From contig DAOSEC010000002.1 of assembly GCA_035362935.1 (NCBI GenBank), forward strand, positions 38,072-102,071: 64,000 nucleotides of DNA. The letters are read 5' to 3'. Below the pieces are notes generated by a model that was not told the DNA's origin, did no database searches, and saw only the letters and a program-made list of their open reading frames with translations. The stretch comes from DAOSEC01 sp035362935. GTDB taxonomy: Bacteria; Bacillota_I; Bacilli_A; ML615J-28; CAG-313. The translations under genes and the position numbers were made by a program. Shown piece after piece: positions 1 through 8,798 of the stretch (position 1 is its first letter; each line of letters starts with the position of its first letter).

Positions 1-396
1 CCAGTTGATCAAAGAATTTTTCATGCAACCATCATTACAACGATCGTAGGTCTTAACAATAAGTATTACCAACAGTTCCATAGCAAGTGGTATGAAACCA
101 ATGGAAACCCAATGCAAACCATTGATTCTATAGAGAATCCAGCAGTACCACTAGAAGATGGAGAACTTACGTTAGATGAGATTATTGATCAAATGATGGC
201 TGTTCATCCTGAGGAACTTGAAGAGTATCGAGAACTATGGGTACAATTCAATCTAAGATGGAACAAAATTATACCGAGCATACCGCTATATGCGTATGAG
301 AATACGTTTGCATATAATATAAGAGTATCTGGAATACAAGCAACCGGATTTTGGACATGGGAAGATGCGATTTGTGACATGTCGATAACAAATTAA
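1..396 (+). CDS. Oligopeptide ABC transporter substrate-binding protein, C-terminal part
   Basis: The reading frame is open from base 1 to the stop at 394-396, so the start lies outside the window; about 131 C-terminal residues are visible. The segment around LRWNKIIPSIPLYAYENTF (about residues 83-101 of the visible part) resembles the end of family-5 (OppA/DppA-like) solute-binding proteins, where a Pro-rich 'IPLY' strand precedes the last lobe. Known role of the family: capture of peptides outside the membrane for import by an Opp/Dpp ABC transporter. No transporter partner is visible. A hairpin terminator follows directly. It is relevant here because imported peptide signals would need an Opp-type importer, though nothing ties this gene to the array at 15 kb. 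Family assignment is moderate because only the end is seen. Confidence 0.6.
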   Translation, partial: PVDQRIFHATIITTIVGLNNKYYQQFHSKWYETNGNPMQTIDSIENPAVPLEDGELTLDEIIDQMMAVHPEELEEYRELWVQFNLRWNKIIPSIPLYAYENTFAYNIRVSGIQATGFWTWEDAICDMSITN

Positions 397-415
397 ATGA
401 ATGTATAACATAGAG

Positions 416-446
416 AACACTTTGGCTATCAACCAAAGTGTTTTTT
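416..446 (+). terminator. Rho-independent terminator after the substrate-binding protein gene
   Basis: Ten-bp perfect stem (AACACTTTGG at 416-425 with CCAAAGTGTT at 433-442), seven-base loop, then a T run. Confidence 0.85.
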
Positions 447-472
447 AATTGTTGTGAAAAACGCAATATTGC

Positions 473-501
473 TTGAAAAAACGGGATAAAAATGGTATTA
501 T
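473..501 (+). promoter_or_regulatory. secA promoter
   Basis: TTGAAA at 473-478, a 17-base spacer, then TGg-TATTAT with the -10 at 496-501. Transcription would begin about ten bases upstream of the AAAGGA ribosome site at 512-516. Confidence 0.65.
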
Positions 502-526
502 AATTAAATGAAAGGACGTGTACATA

Positions 527-3034
527 ATGTTTAGAGGACTATTTGATTTAGGTTATAAAGAACTAAAACGCATATCCAAAATAGCCGATAAAGTAGATGC
601 TTTAGCGGAAGAGTATAAAAAGTATACCGATGATGAATTAAAGAATAAAACAGTTGAGTTTAAAAAACGATTAAACCAAGGACAAACAATGGATGACATA
701 TTGATTGAGGCGTTTGCGACAGTAAGAGAAGCATCCACTCGTGTGTTAAAAATGACACCATTTAAAGTTCAAATAATGGGTGCACTTGCGATGCATGGCG
801 GAAATATTGCCGAAATGAAAACAGGTGAAGGTAAAACCTTAACCTCAACGATGGTAGCATATTTAAATGCACTTGATGGTAAAGGTGTACACATTGTAAC
901 AGTCAATGAGTACTTAGCGGCTCGTGATGCTAGAGAAATGGGTGAATTGCACATTTGGCTAGGGTTAACCGTAGGATTAAACTTAAGAGAACTATCGCCT
1001 GAAGAAAAACGAGCAGCCTATGCTTGTGATATTACTTATTCAACAAACAACGAACTCGGCTTTGATTACTTACGTGATCATATGGTGATTTACAAAGAAG
1101 CAATGGTTCAAAAACCTTTGAACTTTGCGATTGTCGATGAAGTTGACTCAATTTTAATTGACGAAGCAAGAACGCCACTTATTATTTCTGGTGGACAAAA
1201 ACGCACAGCAAATCTTTATACACAAGCAAACTCCTTTGCAAAATCATTAGTAGAAGATGATTATGAAATTGATATTAAGTACAAACACATTACGTTAACA
1301 CCATCAGGTGTGTCGAAGGCTGAACGTGCTTTTGGGATTGAAAACTTATATGATGTGAAACATGTTGGATTATTACATCACATCAATCAAGCAATCAAAG
1401 CAAACTATACAATGTCAAGAGATGTTGACTATGTTGTGCAAGAAGGTAAAGTTATTATTGTTGACCCATTTACTGGTCGTTTGATGCATGGTCGTCAATT
1501 TAGTGAGGGATTGCATCAAGCTTTAGAAGCAAAAGAAAAAGTTGAGATTAAAAAAGAAACAAGAACATTAGCTACCATTACATTCCAAAATTACTTTAGA
1601 ATGTACCGAAAACTTTCAGGTATGACAGGTACTGCAAAGACGGAAGAAGAAGAGTTTCGCAATATCTATAATATGTTTGTTGTGGAAATTCCAACCAATG
1701 TTCCTGTAATTCGTAAAGATGAGCCTGATTTGATGTTTAAATCAATGAAGGGAAAATATCATGCGATATCAAAAGACATCGCAGAACGACATAAAATCGG
1801 TCAACCAGTCCTTGTGGGTACTGTTTCGATTGAAACCAGTGAACTATTATCGGATATGTTAAAACGTTTGGGTATCAAACACAGTGTGTTAAATGCTAAA
1901 CAACATGAACGAGAAGCAGAAATCGTTCAATTTGCTGGTCAACTTGGAGCAGTAACGATTGCAACTAACATGGCTGGTCGTGGGACAGACATAAAACTAG
2001 GACAAGGCGTTCGTGAAGTAGGTGGATTAGCAGTAATCGGTACAGAACGACATGAAGCAAGACGGATTGACAATCAGTTGCGTGGACGTTCTGGACGTCA
2101 AGGAGACCCTGGATATTCAAGATTCTACCTATCTGCTGAAGATGACTTAATGAGAAGATTTGGTAGTGATCGATTCAAAAATGCATTAAACCTTGTGGTT
2201 ACTGTTGATGAAAAAGGGAATGAAGTTCCTCTAGAATCAAAAATGTTTTCTAGTTTCGTCGAAAGTGCACAAAAAAAGATTGAAGGATCAAACTTTGACC
2301 GACGTAAGAGTGTTGTTGAGTATGATGAAGTCTTACGTAAACAAAGAGAAATCATTTATAAACAACGTAATGACATTTTATTTATGGACGATATTGAACC
2401 AATCGTGACTCGTATGGTAGGATCGGTTGCGGATCGATTAGCCAATTCATTCATTCTTTCCGAAAAGAAAGAACGAATTGTAGATTCTAAGATGTTACAT
2501 CATGAAATTGCAGGGAAGTATTTTGGTTTAAACGAGTTCCGTGATACTGATTTTGAAGGCAAAACATCGTTAGAAGCTTATACGATGATGTATGATAAAT
2601 TTATTCAAAACTTAGAAGCAAAGAAATCAGCATTTCCTGTTGAAATCTATCGTGAGTTTTTGAAGGTAGTATTGCTTAAAGTAGTAGATACGCACTGGAT
2701 GGATCACATCGATTCGATGAGTGAGTTAAGACAAAGCATCGGACTAAAATCATATGCACAAATCAATCCTTTAAGAGAATACCAAGAAATTGGGTACCAA
2801 ATGTTTAATGATTTGATTTTAACAATAGAAACCGAATCAGTAAGTATCATTAACCGTGCTCAAATTCGTGACAACTTAGAACGTGAAGAGGTCGCAAAAC
2901 CAATCTCGGTATCATCTGGAAAAGAAGATGATTCTAAGAAAAAAGCACCAGTCAAAGCATCTGATAAAGTTGGCCGTAATGACCCATGTCCTTGTGGTAG
3001 CGGCAAAAAATACAAACATTGTTGTGGACAATAA
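527..3034 (+). CDS. secA: Preprotein translocase ATPase SecA
   Basis: SecA is the cytosolic ATPase that drives unfolded preproteins through SecYEG. The 835-residue protein has the usual length. It carries Walker A GEGKT at about residues 100-104, the DEVD Walker B region near residue 205, helicase motifs (TNMAGRGTDIKL, GRSGRQGDPG), a helical scaffold region, and a C-terminal zinc knuckle CPCGSGKKYKHCC for SecB/ribosome contact. I chose ATG 527 over GTG 518 because AAAGGA at 512-516 is well spaced only for 527. It has its own promoter and a downstream hairpin at 3042. It is the export route expected for the signal-like type A peptides at 15-16 kb if those use Sec. Confidence 0.98.
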   Translation: MFRGLFDLGYKELKRISKIADKVDALAEEYKKYTDDELKNKTVEFKKRLNQGQTMDDILIEAFATVREASTRVLKMTPFKVQIMGALAMHGGNIAEMKTGEGKTLTSTMVAYLNALDGKGVHIVTVNEYLAARDAREMGELHIWLGLTVGLNLRELSPEEKRAAYACDITYSTNNELGFDYLRDHMVIYKEAMVQKPLNFAIVDEVDSILIDEARTPLIISGGQKRTANLYTQANSFAKSLVEDDYEIDIKYKHITLTPSGVSKAERAFGIENLYDVKHVGLLHHINQAIKANYTMSRDVDYVVQEGKVIIVDPFTGRLMHGRQFSEGLHQALEAKEKVEIKKETRTLATITFQNYFRMYRKLSGMTGTAKTEEEEFRNIYNMFVVEIPTNVPVIRKDEPDLMFKSMKGKYHAISKDIAERHKIGQPVLVGTVSIETSELLSDMLKRLGIKHSVLNAKQHEREAEIVQFAGQLGAVTIATNMAGRGTDIKLGQGVREVGGLAVIGTERHEARRIDNQLRGRSGRQGDPGYSRFYLSAEDDLMRRFGSDRFKNALNLVVTVDEKGNEVPLESKMFSSFVESAQKKIEGSNFDRRKSVVEYDEVLRKQREIIYKQRNDILFMDDIEPIVTRMVGSVADRLANSFILSEKKERIVDSKMLHHEIAGKYFGLNEFRDTDFEGKTSLEAYTMMYDKFIQNLEAKKSAFPVEIYREFLKVVLLKVVDTHWMDHIDSMSELRQSIGLKSYAQINPLREYQEIGYQMFNDLILTIETESVSIINRAQIRDNLEREEVAKPISVSSGKEDDSKKKAPVKASDKVGRNDPCPCGSGKKYKHCCGQ

Positions 3035-3041
3035 ATAACGT

Positions 3042-3076
3042 AATTAACTCAAGGATATTTCTTTGAGTTAATTTTT
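3042..3076 (+). terminator. Terminator between secA and prfB
   Basis: Eleven-bp perfect stem AATTAACTCAA / TTGAGTTAATT with loop and T run. The prfB ribosome site starts two bases later, so read-through probably feeds prfB. Confidence 0.75.
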
Positions 3077-3089
3077 TAAGGTGGAAATT

Positions 3090-4187
3090 ATGGAAAATTA
3101 TGAAATCCTCAAACACATCGAAGATTTTAAGAAACGATTAAATGATATCAAAACAATCATTCAGATTGAACAATTGGACCAAGATATTGCAAAATATGAA
3201 AAGCGTATGAACGATTCTGCTTTTTGGTTCGATAGCAATCTAGCAAAAGCAACAATCAAGAATTTGAATCACGCAAAAGAAAAGCGCGATACCTATCAAG
3301 AATTGTTGAATTTATTGAGCGATTTAGAGATTTTATACGATTTTCAAAAACAAGAAGATATTATCGACGAAGAAATTGACAAATCCGTTCCAAATTTGGA
3401 GCGAAAACTATCGGATTTTGAAACCGAGCTTTTATTAAGTAAAGAGTATGATGATTCTGATGCGATTGTTGAAATTCATCCAGGAGCAGGAGGGACAGAA
3501 TCTCAAGACTGGGCAATGATGATCTATCGTATGTATCGTAGATTCAGCGAAGCAGAATCGTTTGATTTTGATTTAATTGATTATCAAGAAGCAGAAGAAG
3601 CTGGAATCAAAAGTGCTTCCTTTATCATCAAAGGAAAAAATGCGTACGGAAAACTCAAAGGAGAACACGGAGTTCATCGCTTGGTTCGTATTTCACCATT
3701 TGATAGCAATGCAAGAAGACACACTTCATTTGCTTCGGTCAGCGTAACCCCTGTCATTAGTAGTGATATTGAACTAGACATCAAACCAGATGATATTAAA
3801 GTCGATACATACCGTTCAAGTGGTGCAGGGGGACAAAGCGTCAATACAACGGATTCTGCGGTTCGAATTACACATATAAAGTCAGGAATCGTTGTCACTT
3901 GTCAAAACCAACGTAGTCAAATTCAAAATAGAGAAACAGCATTGCAGGTGTTAAAATCCAGATTGTACCAACTTCAACTTGAGGAACAAGAAAAAGCACT
4001 GAAATCAATGAGTGGTGAATCGCTTGAAATTGGATTTGGAAGTCAAATTCGAAGTTATACGCTACACCCTTATGCACTTGTGAAAGATCACCGAACTCAA
4101 GTTGAATCATCGAATCCACAAGCAGTTCTTGATGGAGATTTAAATGGATTTATTGATGGGTATTTAAAGTCAAAATATAATCACTAG
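3090..4187 (+). CDS. prfB: Peptide chain release factor 2 (RF2)
   Basis: RF2 ends translation at UGA and UAA by triggering peptidyl-tRNA hydrolysis. The codon-reading SPF tripeptide is at residues 202-204 and the catalytic GGQ at 247-249; the 365-residue length is standard. ATG 3090 is preferred over GTG 3081 because AAGGTGG at 3078-3084 would overlap the latter. The gene is one uninterrupted frame. The in-frame UGA and +1 frameshift that autoregulate many bacterial prfB genes after about codon 25 are absent; the region reads straight through NDIKTIIQIEQLD. Presence of RF2 supports UGA as stop here. Confidence 0.97.
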   Translation: MENYEILKHIEDFKKRLNDIKTIIQIEQLDQDIAKYEKRMNDSAFWFDSNLAKATIKNLNHAKEKRDTYQELLNLLSDLEILYDFQKQEDIIDEEIDKSVPNLERKLSDFETELLLSKEYDDSDAIVEIHPGAGGTESQDWAMMIYRMYRRFSEAESFDFDLIDYQEAEEAGIKSASFIIKGKNAYGKLKGEHGVHRLVRISPFDSNARRHTSFASVSVTPVISSDIELDIKPDDIKVDTYRSSGAGGQSVNTTDSAVRITHIKSGIVVTCQNQRSQIQNRETALQVLKSRLYQLQLEEQEKALKSMSGESLEIGFGSQIRSYTLHPYALVKDHRTQVESSNPQAVLDGDLNGFIDGYLKSKYNH

Positions 4188-4196
4188 GAGATTGCG

Positions 4197-5081
4197 ATGA
4201 AAAAGATAAGCAAAAAACAGATGTTTGAGTTTTTATACATCAATATTGGAGTTATGTTGGTTGCTCTATCTTTTAGTCTATTCCTAGAACCAAATAACAT
4301 TGTTGCTGGCGGAGTGAGCGGAATTGGGATTATATTGAGAGATTTGTTTTCGATCAATCCTGCTTTCATCATTATGGCAATCAACATATTATTGCTTGTT
4401 GTTGGACTTTTATTTTTGGGGAAAGATTTTTTTATCAAAACTGTGTATGGATCGATTATGTTTCCAGTCTACACTTGGGTGTTCTCCTTTGTTAGTTCTA
4501 GTTTTGCGAGTCAAATCAACGATATGATCATCATTACCATCTTCGCTTCCCTAATTATGGGATTAGGAATCGGCTTAGTGATGAAAAATGGTGGAACAAC
4601 AGGAGGAGTTGAGGTACTTCAAACGCTCCTGTTTAAGTATGCTCACCTTCCATTTTCAACCAGCTTATTCATTATCGATGGAGCAATCGTACTAGCAGGT
4701 ATGTTAGTGTTTGGGATAGAGATTGGACTCTATGCGATTATATTTATCTACTTATCCGGACTAATCATTGATAATGTGGTGTTTGGTGGATTTAACAAAC
4801 GAGCTGCATACATTATAACCAATCATCCAGATGAAATAAAAATCCAAATATTTAAAATTCTGGAACGTGGTGTCACTGAAATCATGACTAAAGGCGGATA
4901 TACCGGAGAATCACGTAAAATGTTACTTTGTGTACTGTCAACAAAAGAATATTACCATTTAAGAAAGATTGTACAAACGATTGATAAGAAAGCCTTTGTG
5001 TTTGTTGCTAGAACCAATGAAGTCATTGGAGAAGGCTTTACATTTGATGAAGAAACTCCACTTAAGGAGGTTGACTCATAA
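4197..5081 (+). CDS. YitT family membrane protein (DUF161/DUF2179)
   Basis: A 294-residue protein with about five hydrophobic segments in residues 10-200 and a soluble C-terminal DUF2179-like domain (about 205-290, around RGVTEIMTKGGYTGE). The motif FLEPNNIVAGGVSGIGIIL in the first helices is typical of YitT-type proteins, whose transport or regulatory function is not established. TAGGAG precedes the start at good spacing. The stop overlaps the start of recX (TAATG), so the two are translationally coupled, and prfB lies 9 bp upstream. Confidence 0.9.
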   Translation: MKKISKKQMFEFLYINIGVMLVALSFSLFLEPNNIVAGGVSGIGIILRDLFSINPAFIIMAINILLLVVGLLFLGKDFFIKTVYGSIMFPVYTWVFSFVSSSFASQINDMIIITIFASLIMGLGIGLVMKNGGTTGGVEVLQTLLFKYAHLPFSTSLFIIDGAIVLAGMLVFGIEIGLYAIIFIYLSGLIIDNVVFGGFNKRAAYIITNHPDEIKIQIFKILERGVTEIMTKGGYTGESRKMLLCVLSTKEYYHLRKIVQTIDKKAFVFVARTNEVIGEGFTFDEETPLKEVDS

Positions 5082-5848
5082 TGGAAATTAAAGATATTAA
5101 AAAGATTAAATCTGGATATACTATTATCATTGAAGATAGCAAATACCCAGTATCTGAAGAAATACTACTAACAATGCAGCTTTATGTTGGGAAAGTTCTA
5201 ACCGAAGACCAATTAGCAGAATTACTCAATAAAGAAGAGCAGTATCAGTTGTTTTCAAAAGCACTAAACTTTATCTCATACAAAGAACGAAGTGAATCAG
5301 AAGTGAAAAAGTATCTTTATCAAAAGACACAAAATTACCCATATATAATTGAGTTGGTGGAAAAACTCAAACAAATGAAGTACATCAATGATGAACAATA
5401 TGTGATTCACGTTATCGAAAGCTATGCATCAAGAGGAAAAGGAAAAGCCTATATTCGTCAGAAACTAAACGAAAAGGGACTTGATAGAAGTTTGGTAGAG
5501 GAACAACTATCACAAGTTAAGGAATCCATCTTTGTTGATCAGATGCGAGTGATTGTTCAAAAAGAACTACCAAGATTACATCAATACCCAATCACAAAAC
5601 AAAAGCAAGTTCTTATGCAAAAATTAACAAGAGCAGGCTACTCTAGTGGAAGTGCGTATCAAGTATTGTCTGAGTTTGAGTTTGTATCAGACCACAGAGC
5701 ATTATTGGAAAAAGAATTTACAAAACTAAAGAGAAAGTATCAAAACAAGCTGACAAAGGAAGTCAAACAAAAAATGATACAAAGCTTGATGATGAAAGGA
5801 TTTGATTTTCAAGAAATTTCACAACTAATGAAACTCGATGAAAATTAA
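5081..5848 (+). CDS. recX: Regulatory protein RecX
   Basis: RecX binds RecA filaments and limits recombinase activity. The 255-residue protein shows the RecX three-helix repeats: ALNFISYKERSESEVKKYL (about 62-80), then IDxxQYV-like MKYINDEQYVIHVIESYASRGKGKAYIRQKL (about 100-130, split by my reading into two motifs) and a third repeat toward the end. The start overlaps the yitT-like stop. It sits about 45 kb from recA, so it is not co-transcribed with its target. Confidence 0.85.
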   Translation: MEIKDIKKIKSGYTIIIEDSKYPVSEEILLTMQLYVGKVLTEDQLAELLNKEEQYQLFSKALNFISYKERSESEVKKYLYQKTQNYPYIIELVEKLKQMKYINDEQYVIHVIESYASRGKGKAYIRQKLNEKGLDRSLVEEQLSQVKESIFVDQMRVIVQKELPRLHQYPITKQKQVLMQKLTRAGYSSGSAYQVLSEFEFVSDHRALLEKEFTKLKRKYQNKLTKEVKQKMIQSLMMKGFDFQEISQLMKLDEN

Positions 5849-5858
5849 ACAAATTTAC

Positions 5859-5887
5859 TTTACAAGATTTTATCTTAGTGATATAAT
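5859..5887 (+). promoter_or_regulatory. Promoter of the FMN riboswitch transcript
   Basis: TTTACA at 5859-5864, 17-base spacer, TGa-TATAAT with the -10 at 5882-5887. Confidence 0.85.
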
Positions 5888-5900
5888 ACATGTGTAATAA

Positions 5901-6010
5901 ATCTTCAGGGCAGGGCGAAATTCCCGACCGGCGGTAAAGTCCGCGAGCTTATTAAGCACGATTCGGTGTAACTCCGAAACCGATAGTATAGTCTAGATGG
6001 AAGAAGATCA
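5901..6010 (+). promoter_or_regulatory. FMN riboswitch (RFN element)
   Basis: The sequence carries the conserved RFN core: ATCTTCAGGGCAGGG at the 5' side, GAAATTCCCGACCGGCGG, GTCCGCGAGC, a variable arm, GATTCGGTGTAACTCCG, CCGA-AGTATAGTCTAGATG, closed by GAAGAAGAT at 6001-6009. This element senses flavin mononucleotide. The intrinsic terminator at 6048-6080 and the transporter gene that follows indicate transcription attenuation of riboflavin uptake when FMN is plentiful. Confidence 0.97.
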
Positions 6011-6047
6011 TCGGGCATTTTAGTATGCCGAGATTTTGCTTTGTTTA

Positions 6048-6080
6048 TGCCGTCTGAAGAGTATTCATCGGCATTTTTTA
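6048..6080 (+). terminator. Riboswitch-controlled terminator
   Basis: Stem ATGCCG / CGGCAT with an inner TGAA/TTCA pairing, followed by six T. The upstream segment 6014-6030 (GGGCATTTTAGTATGCC) can form an alternative helix and is part of the switching region. Confidence 0.8.
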
Positions 6081-6116
6081 ATGCCTAATTGATATACTTT
6101 AGGAGGAAAAGAAAGT

Positions 6117-7025
6117 ATGAGTATTGGAGCATTCATCCAAACATTTCAAAAAGAGATTATCACCTCTAGCATTTTTATTGTGATAAGCATTGCATTGCTT
6201 ACGTTTTTAGCAATTGCACAGTCAAAAGAAAAAAGAGAACGAAAAAGCATTGTGGGTGGATTGTTGTCTGTTGTTGCGATTGTAATTGGGATTACAGTAC
6301 TATTATCCATTCAAGAAAAAACAGTTATGATTGATGATCAACCAGTGATTCAAAAAATTGAGTTTTTGGAAATACTCGTTGTTGATTTCATTTTCATTGT
6401 GGTTTACACACTGATTAGTTTTATCATGTTGCGAACACACAAAACTGGTCAAACAAAACAAAAAATGACAACTAAAAAAGTTGCTTTATTAGGAGTTTTG
6501 ATTGGGTTTGCGAGTGTCTTGATGTTAGCTGGTATACCAATTATGCCTGCAGCACCATATTTAAAACTTGAAATTAGTTCACTGATTATCTTCATGGTAT
6601 TGATTTGGTTTGACTTTAAGTCAGCAATCATTGTATCGCTAGCAACAAACTTGATTCATGTGTTTATGCCGAGTTTGACAGCTCCCGTCATTCCATTTTT
6701 GGATGAAGGTATTAATTTTATCGCAACCATGGCGTTTTTAATACCAGCTGTATTAATCCTTAATACGAAAGAAGACGCAGAAAAACCATCCTACAAAAAA
6801 GTATGGCTTGCAACAGGAATTGGGGTTTTGTTTACAACCGTATTCATGGTCGCTTACAATGCATTCATTAACTTACCGATTATCTATCGTTTTGAAATGC
6901 CATTTATGGATGTATTATCTATCTTTGGTGTCTTTAATATTGCAAAATGGGGGACATCGTTTTTGATCATCAATTTGTTATGGCGAAAACTATATGATCT
7001 AAAGGACATTCGTAATCAAGAATAA
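6117..7025 (+). CDS. ribU: ECF-type riboflavin transporter substrate-binding subunit (RibU-like)
   Basis: The C-terminal two thirds (from about residue 118) match an ECF S-component: a run of hydrophobic helices with PAAPYLKLEISS at about residues 143-154, the segment that in RibU proteins precedes a D/E-rich binding helix. The FMN riboswitch upstream supports riboflavin as substrate. AGGAGG lies 10 bp before the ATG. The protein is 302 residues, about 100 longer than usual RibU; the extra N-terminal part has about three membrane segments separated by a basic patch (SKEKRERKS). ECF ATPase and T subunits are not in the window. Confidence 0.9.
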   Translation: MSIGAFIQTFQKEIITSSIFIVISIALLTFLAIAQSKEKRERKSIVGGLLSVVAIVIGITVLLSIQEKTVMIDDQPVIQKIEFLEILVVDFIFIVVYTLISFIMLRTHKTGQTKQKMTTKKVALLGVLIGFASVLMLAGIPIMPAAPYLKLEISSLIIFMVLIWFDFKSAIIVSLATNLIHVFMPSLTAPVIPFLDEGINFIATMAFLIPAVLILNTKEDAEKPSYKKVWLATGIGVLFTTVFMVAYNAFINLPIIYRFEMPFMDVLSIFGVFNIAKWGTSFLIINLLWRKLYDLKDIRNQE

Positions 7026-7029
7026 TAAA

Positions 7030-7058
7030 AAAAGCAACCCGAGTGGTTGCTTTTATTT
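7030..7058. terminator. Bidirectional terminator between ribU and the HAD gene
   Basis: AAAAGCAACC / GGTTGCTTTT stem with a five-base loop and A/T tracts on both sides, shared by convergent genes. Confidence 0.8.
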
Positions 7059-7856
7059 TTGAAAGAATGTTTTTAAAAACTTTAGAACACCTTGTTCCTT
7101 GTTCGAATCCGTAATAACGGTTGCGTAAGGTAAGAGTTCTGGGTGAGAGTTTTTCATTGCGACTGCGATGCCAGCATAATCCAACATTTCGATATCGTTG
7201 TGTCCGTCACCAATTGCTATCGTGCGTTCTACTGGAATTTGATAGTATTTTGCAATGTGTTCGAGTCCATTTCCTTTTGTAGTGTTTGGATTAAATACTT
7301 CTACAATATTGCAATCTTCAACCGGCCAGTGTCTGATTAAGAGTTCTCCTTGATACTTTGTCAACACATAGTCTTCAAACTCTTTTGCTGCATCGTGTTC
7401 CACAAATACCAAAGCTCCGTTTGGATTTCCACGTAGTGTGTGACATAGTTGACCTTCTACCAAATTTCCACCATCAAGATGAAGATAAGGTTCAATACTA
7501 GGGGTTAGTTGATTGACAAATATATCGTCTCCAATTTCACAAAAAGCATTAATCATCCCTTTTGTGTGGTATAATATATCACATAGAGATTCTTTATTAA
7601 TACGAATGTCAACTTTAGGAAAATTTGAGTCATGTGGGTTTGTTACGATTGCTCCATTGTAGTTTAACATTGGAGTTGTTAACTCAAGGATATCATAAAC
7701 AAATTTAGTTGATCGGTAGGGTCTACCAGTTGCAAGCACAATAATATGTCCTTGTTTGTGTAATGATTTTATAAATTCAAATGTTTCTGGATCGTAGTCG
7801 TTAAAACTAGTCATTAACGTTCCATCTAAATCTAATGCTATTAGGTACTTCTCCAT
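7053..7856 (-). CDS. Cof-type HAD-superfamily hydrolase
   Basis: A 267-residue haloacid dehalogenase-type phosphatase of the Cof subfamily. The nucleophile motif DLDGTL is at about residues 9-14, motif II ATGR near 45-50, and the C-terminal metal motif GDGHNDIEML near 205-214. Substrate is unknown; relatives act on sugar phosphates, FMN or pyridoxal phosphate. I chose the start at 7856 because AAAGGAGCC lies at proper spacing; the longer open frame to 8003 would run through the promoter. Proximity to ribU makes a flavin-related substrate conceivable but unproven. Confidence 0.9.
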   Translation of the reverse strand: MEKYLIALDLDGTLMTSFNDYDPETFEFIKSLHKQGHIIVLATGRPYRSTKFVYDILELTTPMLNYNGAIVTNPHDSNFPKVDIRINKESLCDILYHTKGMINAFCEIGDDIFVNQLTPSIEPYLHLDGGNLVEGQLCHTLRGNPNGALVFVEHDAAKEFEDYVLTKYQGELLIRHWPVEDCNIVEVFNPNTTKGNGLEHIAKYYQIPVERTIAIGDGHNDIEMLDYAGIAVAMKNSHPELLPYATVITDSNKEQGVLKFLKTFFQK

Positions 7857-7881
7857 AATCGGCTCCTTTGTTACTTCATGT

Positions 7882-7910
7882 ATATTAACACAAAATAATA
7901 AAAATGTAAA
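7882..7910 (-). promoter_or_regulatory. Promoter of the HAD hydrolase gene
   Basis: On the minus strand TTTACA (7905-7910), 17-base spacer, TGt-TAATAT (-10 at 7882-7887). Confidence 0.7.
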
Positions 7911-7911
7911 G

Positions 7912-7940
7912 TTGAATAGTTTGGGGTTTTGTAGTAAAAT
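7912..7940 (+). promoter_or_regulatory. Promoter of the 7981-14943 operon
   Basis: TTGAAT at 7912-7917, 17-base spacer, TAAAAT at 7935-7940. The two divergent -35 boxes are one base apart, so the two units may influence each other. Confidence 0.65.
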
Positions 7941-7980
7941 ATACCTAGACACATTAGTGAAATAGAAATGAGGTGGACTT

Positions 7981-8778
7981 ATGATAGTTGTATCAGCAAT
8001 CAATGATTTTTTTTATAACTTCTTTTCTAGTTTCAATTTTCAAAGTTTTTTAACATTGCTTTTTGGAATTATGATTGGTTTTTTCATTTTTGGCGCAGTT
8101 TATGTCGTAACGATTGTTATAAGCGTTAAAAATGATGAAAAGTTTAAAATCAAGCTAAAAAGTGAAGTCGATATCGACGACGAAGAAATTGTAAAAATAG
8201 TTGAATCAATTAAGAAAACATTTCAAGCTGATTCCGTCGGGTTAAAAACAGGAGATAAGATAAAATTAATTGGCGACATGAGTTGGGAAATTATTTACCA
8301 AATCGCTGAAAAATATTATCCAACATCCGATCATCCTGTATATGAACTGACACTTGATGAATTTTTAGCACTGAATCATTATATCACAAATCGGATAGAT
8401 TCTATATTAGGTAAGAAGATGTTAAAAGTCTTTCGTAATATGAGAGTTTCTAAGATGATTCGGTTTTTTGAAACTAAACGGAAAGTAGAAGAAGCGAAAA
8501 TTGTAAAAGCGGCGAATAAAATGCAACTTCCAAAAGTTTGGAAAGCAACTATGGGTGTCCTAAACGCAGTTAACCCAATCTACTGGTTCCGAAAAATTGT
8601 ATTAGAGACAACGTACAATTCAACGGTTAACAAAATATCGTTACTAATACTAGATATTGTGGCTGAAGAGACTCACAAGGTTTATAGTAAAAGTATATTT
8701 AATGTGGAACCTGAAATCACAAGCAGTGTAGACTCTTTCATATCTGAAAATGAAGAATTAATCGAAGACGAAGAATAA
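7981..8778 (+). CDS. Uncharacterised membrane-anchored protein
   Basis: I do not recognise this 265-residue protein. It has a strongly hydrophobic helix at about residues 20-50 (LLFGIMIGFFIFGAVYVV) after a Phe-rich start, then a charged cytosolic-looking domain with basic helices (FRNMRVSKMIRFFETKRK, about 141-158) and an acidic end (ENEELIEDEE). A preceding GAGGTGG is well spaced. It opens an operon with a thioredoxin-like protein, an FtsK/SpoIIIE translocase and signal peptidase, only 20 bp upstream of the next gene. A role in the envelope or division is a guess from context only. Confidence 0.75.
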   Translation: MIVVSAINDFFYNFFSSFNFQSFLTLLFGIMIGFFIFGAVYVVTIVISVKNDEKFKIKLKSEVDIDDEEIVKIVESIKKTFQADSVGLKTGDKIKLIGDMSWEIIYQIAEKYYPTSDHPVYELTLDEFLALNHYITNRIDSILGKKMLKVFRNMRVSKMIRFFETKRKVEEAKIVKAANKMQLPKVWKATMGVLNAVNPIYWFRKIVLETTYNSTVNKISLLILDIVAEETHKVYSKSIFNVEPEITSSVDSFISENEELIEDEE

Positions 8779-8798
8779 AACATTACTCGAGGTGTAGA

